NCBI GenBank assembly: GCA_014281115.1
Contig: JACONQ010000004.1
Location: forward strand, 3,534,001 to 3,598,000
DNA from: Laburnicola sp. R22_1
Lineage: Eukaryota > Ascomycota > Dothideomycetes > Pleosporales > Didymosphaeriaceae
Length of the DNA: 64,000 nucleotides
Reading direction: 5' to 3'
Both the position numbers and the translations under genes were made by a program. Positions 61,681 through 64,000 of the stretch are shown here, one piece after another. Position 1 is the first letter of the stretch. Each line of letters begins with the position of its first letter. The notes below the pieces were generated by a model. The model saw nothing but the letters and a program-made list of their open reading frames with translations, did not search any database and was not told the origin of the DNA.

Positions 61681-62879
61681 CCTACTAAAAAGAATTAGCT
61701 TGAGTGTTTATAGCGAATACTAGAGGGAATAAAGCTAGACAGGCAGATTAGTAATAGGGAACTAGTTAAGAGCAAATTGGGCTTACTATAGCGGTTAAAG
61801 AAGCACTACTAATATTAGAAAGTTATCCAGTATAGATGTAGTAGCCCTTAAGGAGAAGGCGCTAACTGCTATTAATATACTAAAAGCAGGAATAATAACT
61901 CCAGACATAAGCCCCGCAGGCTTAATTATAATTACTCTTAGCCACACTAGGATTATAGTTAATGCGGCCTTAGCCTGCAGCAAAAAGAAGGGTAGGAAGA
62001 TAAGATGCATAAGAAGTATAACTAGACACTAAGCGCTATTCAAAGTAATTGCGCCTCTATTTATTAGTGCTTGTGTTTTTTATAAGAGCAGCTTAGTATA
62101 GCCAACAGAATAGGATAGTATGGGCGATAGGAGTGTTATTAGCAGAATTAGGATTAATTTCAAAGCTGCCCATGCCTTAAGCAAACTATGAAAGGTAGCC
62201 TAATAATAGATGCTTAGCGTAAACGTCGCGCAAGAGTCTTACAATCTTACGGATAGTGTCAAAGTTGCATAGCTAATTCAAGATAGTAATAACTAGGGCA
62301 CGAGTTAGCAAGCTGAGGGACAATTGGGGTAGGCATACGCACGATAAAATAGGAGCAGTTATAGGGCGTTGTTAATAGGCGGCAGCAAGGGCCATTACAA
62401 GCCTTGGCCGCTTTCCTTGCCATTACTGTTGTTGTTGTTGCCAGCACCAGAGGCGTGGCTACTAAAGGAGAATTCGACAGCAGCCATAGTTAAGGAGAAG
62501 GTTAAGACTATTAGGCAGGAGAATTAGAACAGCAGGATAAAAAGGAAAGCAAGAGGACACAAAGGGCAGGTTATATGCTCTAAGCGACCGTAAGGCTCTG
62601 TTGGGTCATAGCAGGTAAGGCGTATACGTAAACGCCGCTTCTGGACTAGTAATAGGTGGTAGTATCCTTTAAGGAAAGTGCGACCACGTTACTGCCAGCG
62701 AGAAACTCCGAGGGTAGATTAGGCACTCACAGACAGTGATTAAAGAGCAAACGGCTTATAGGCGCGGATAGGAAGACATAGTATTATAAGGAAAAGAGCA
62801 AAGTATAGTAGGGATAAGGGATGTATTTAAGTACTAATAAGCTATCTAAAGCCTAAGCAGCCCTTAGGTAAAAAGGGAC

Positions 62880-63165
62880 TTTTGCAGCTGTTACTAGCAA
62901 GCTATAGGCTAGAACTGCTACTCTTCTTCTACTCTTTTTCCTCCTTACGCTTATTGTAGAACCTATAAGCCTAAGCAACTCTAGCCCAAACTTAGAAATT
63001 CTGCAACAGCCTCTAGAAGAAGTCCTGCTCTAGAGAGCGCTGCAACTCCTAAGAAACTTAAGTCTGGGCTTTATTCTCTGCATTAGTGTTATAGGGAGAA
63101 GAAGGACTATTAGGCTAATAGTCAAAGCGTGCCTAATGTCTTCTTAGAGCTCTTCCCCTTCCTTA
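62880..63165 (-). pseudogene. Minus-strand ghost frame
   Basis: On the minus strand about 95 codons can be read with only TAA or TAG stops, again compatible with lost glutamines (stretches such as ELQRSLEQDFF and AYRFYNKRKEEKE). It is Gln/Ser/Lys-rich with no recognised domain. Its strand is opposite to the two plus-strand ghosts, so a different element is likely. Confidence 0.45.
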
Positions 63166-64000
63166 GGATGCATGAATTGCAGTTGCACAACAGGTAAGGG
63201 CTAGGAGTAGTGCTAGAACTGTCTGAGAAGCTAACGGGCCTGTCTCTGGAGTAGCCTGGCGAGTAGGTGCTCTGGACTAGTTGGGAGCATGGGTACGCGC
63301 AGTGGTGAAGCTTGCGCGAGAAGAAGATTAGGAAGAAGCTAGACAAATGGTGTCTAAGGGCGAAGCCAAAGGATGTAGGATTGGAGAGTTGGAGGTTAAC
63401 TAAGGCAGGAATTCGAGGTCATCGCTGATTGTAAGGCCCTCAAATATGGACGTTGCTCCTAGGGAGCTGAGTGTCACTTGGGTCCGAGCATTAAGGTTTA
63501 TAACGCGTGCTTAACGCATAGGAGAAGGATTGGGAGGTAAAGAATAAAGGCCTATTTAATAGTTAACTTAAGAGGCATTTGGGGTGTATGCCCACGAAGA
63601 GAGGGACAGCGTGGCATACCTAGAACAAAAGAGCATAGGGCGCTTTTATTGCGGATGTAGCAGGCTATGCATGTGCTGCCAAACAGCAGTTCTATGTTAT
63701 TGTTGGCGAACTGGAAACACTAACGCTGCGCTAGCAGGCACCTATTATAGGACAGAGTGTTATCGCCTATAATAGGGGAATGGGTAAAGTTAATACGTCC
63801 TTGGGTAGCAGCGGCGAATAGGCTTAGTAGGTATGTGGGATAAGGGCCTTTGTTGTTCGATAATTTGGACTATTGGGCCTAACGTGTCTGTGCGCGTGCC
63901 GAGCCACTTCGCGTGACGAGCCACCTAACACCATAACAGCTTATGCAAAAATAAAGCTATAGAGCCACCCACAATTAATATTATTACAGGATTTTCTAGA

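Larger units (their letters stand above)
58441..64000. other. Mildly RIPed repeat region with ghost reading frames
   Basis: About 5.5 kb of intermediate composition. Three long ghost frames are listed separately. The remainder (60,400-61,000, 61,700-62,870 and 63,170-64,000) contains only short open frames without recognisable domains. GAGCCAC words recur at 63,901, 63,919 and 63,962. Confidence 0.6.

Overview
This is nuclear DNA of a filamentous ascomycete (Pezizomycotina). The evidence is short 46-96 bp spliceosomal introns with GT...AG ends, single-gene transcription units on both strands, housekeeping genes of fungal type (MED14, POM152, Vps71/ZNHIT1, Spt10-like, bL31m) and a long AT-rich tract in which transposons carry C-to-T and G-to-A decay typical of repeat-induced point mutation (RIP). 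A Dothideomycete is the best guess from gene content and the two-compartment layout, but this is inference.

Bases 1-39,340 are a gene-rich compartment of normal composition. In order: MED14 (+), eIF2A (+), an FBXO21-like F-box protein (+), nucleoporin POM152 (-), a UCH37-like deubiquitinase (+), a short-chain dehydrogenase with a one-base frameshift (-), Vps71-like HIT zinc-finger protein (-), class I alpha-1,2-mannosidase (+), TSR3 (-), a Sec14-like protein (+), an MFS sugar transporter (-), a non-RIPed pogo/Fot1-type DNA transposon, a flavin-reductase-like protein (-), mitochondrial ribosomal protein bL31m (+), a TFB/KsgA-like mitochondrial methyltransferase-fold protein (-) and an Spt10-like acetyltransferase (-). 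The exon structures given were read from splice signals and protein continuity. Three neighbours (31.5-36.7 kb) are all predicted mitochondrial and are packed with a 171 bp shared promoter and a 102 bp convergent gap. No secondary-metabolite cluster was seen.

Bases 39,345-56,590 are an AT-rich transposon graveyard. Protein logic can still be read through the decay: a pogo-like DDE transposon with inverted ends (39.8-41.6 kb), a Ty3/gypsy element on the minus strand (about 41.75-48.0 kb), and a second minus-strand Ty3/gypsy element with a recognisable 3' LTR and polypurine tract (from 48.9 kb). About five copies of one short (about 125 bp) repeat lie in this block. One copy interrupts the integrase of the second gypsy element and is flanked by a perfect 10 bp target duplication.

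Bases 56,595-57,185 are an island of undecayed sequence holding a broken protein-coding fragment. It is followed by a five-and-a-half-copy minisatellite built on ACTAG words (57.5-58.4 kb). From there to 64,000 lies a more mildly RIPed region in which long reading frames survive as ghosts: the stop codons read inside them are TAA or TAG and fit former CAA or CAG glutamine codons.
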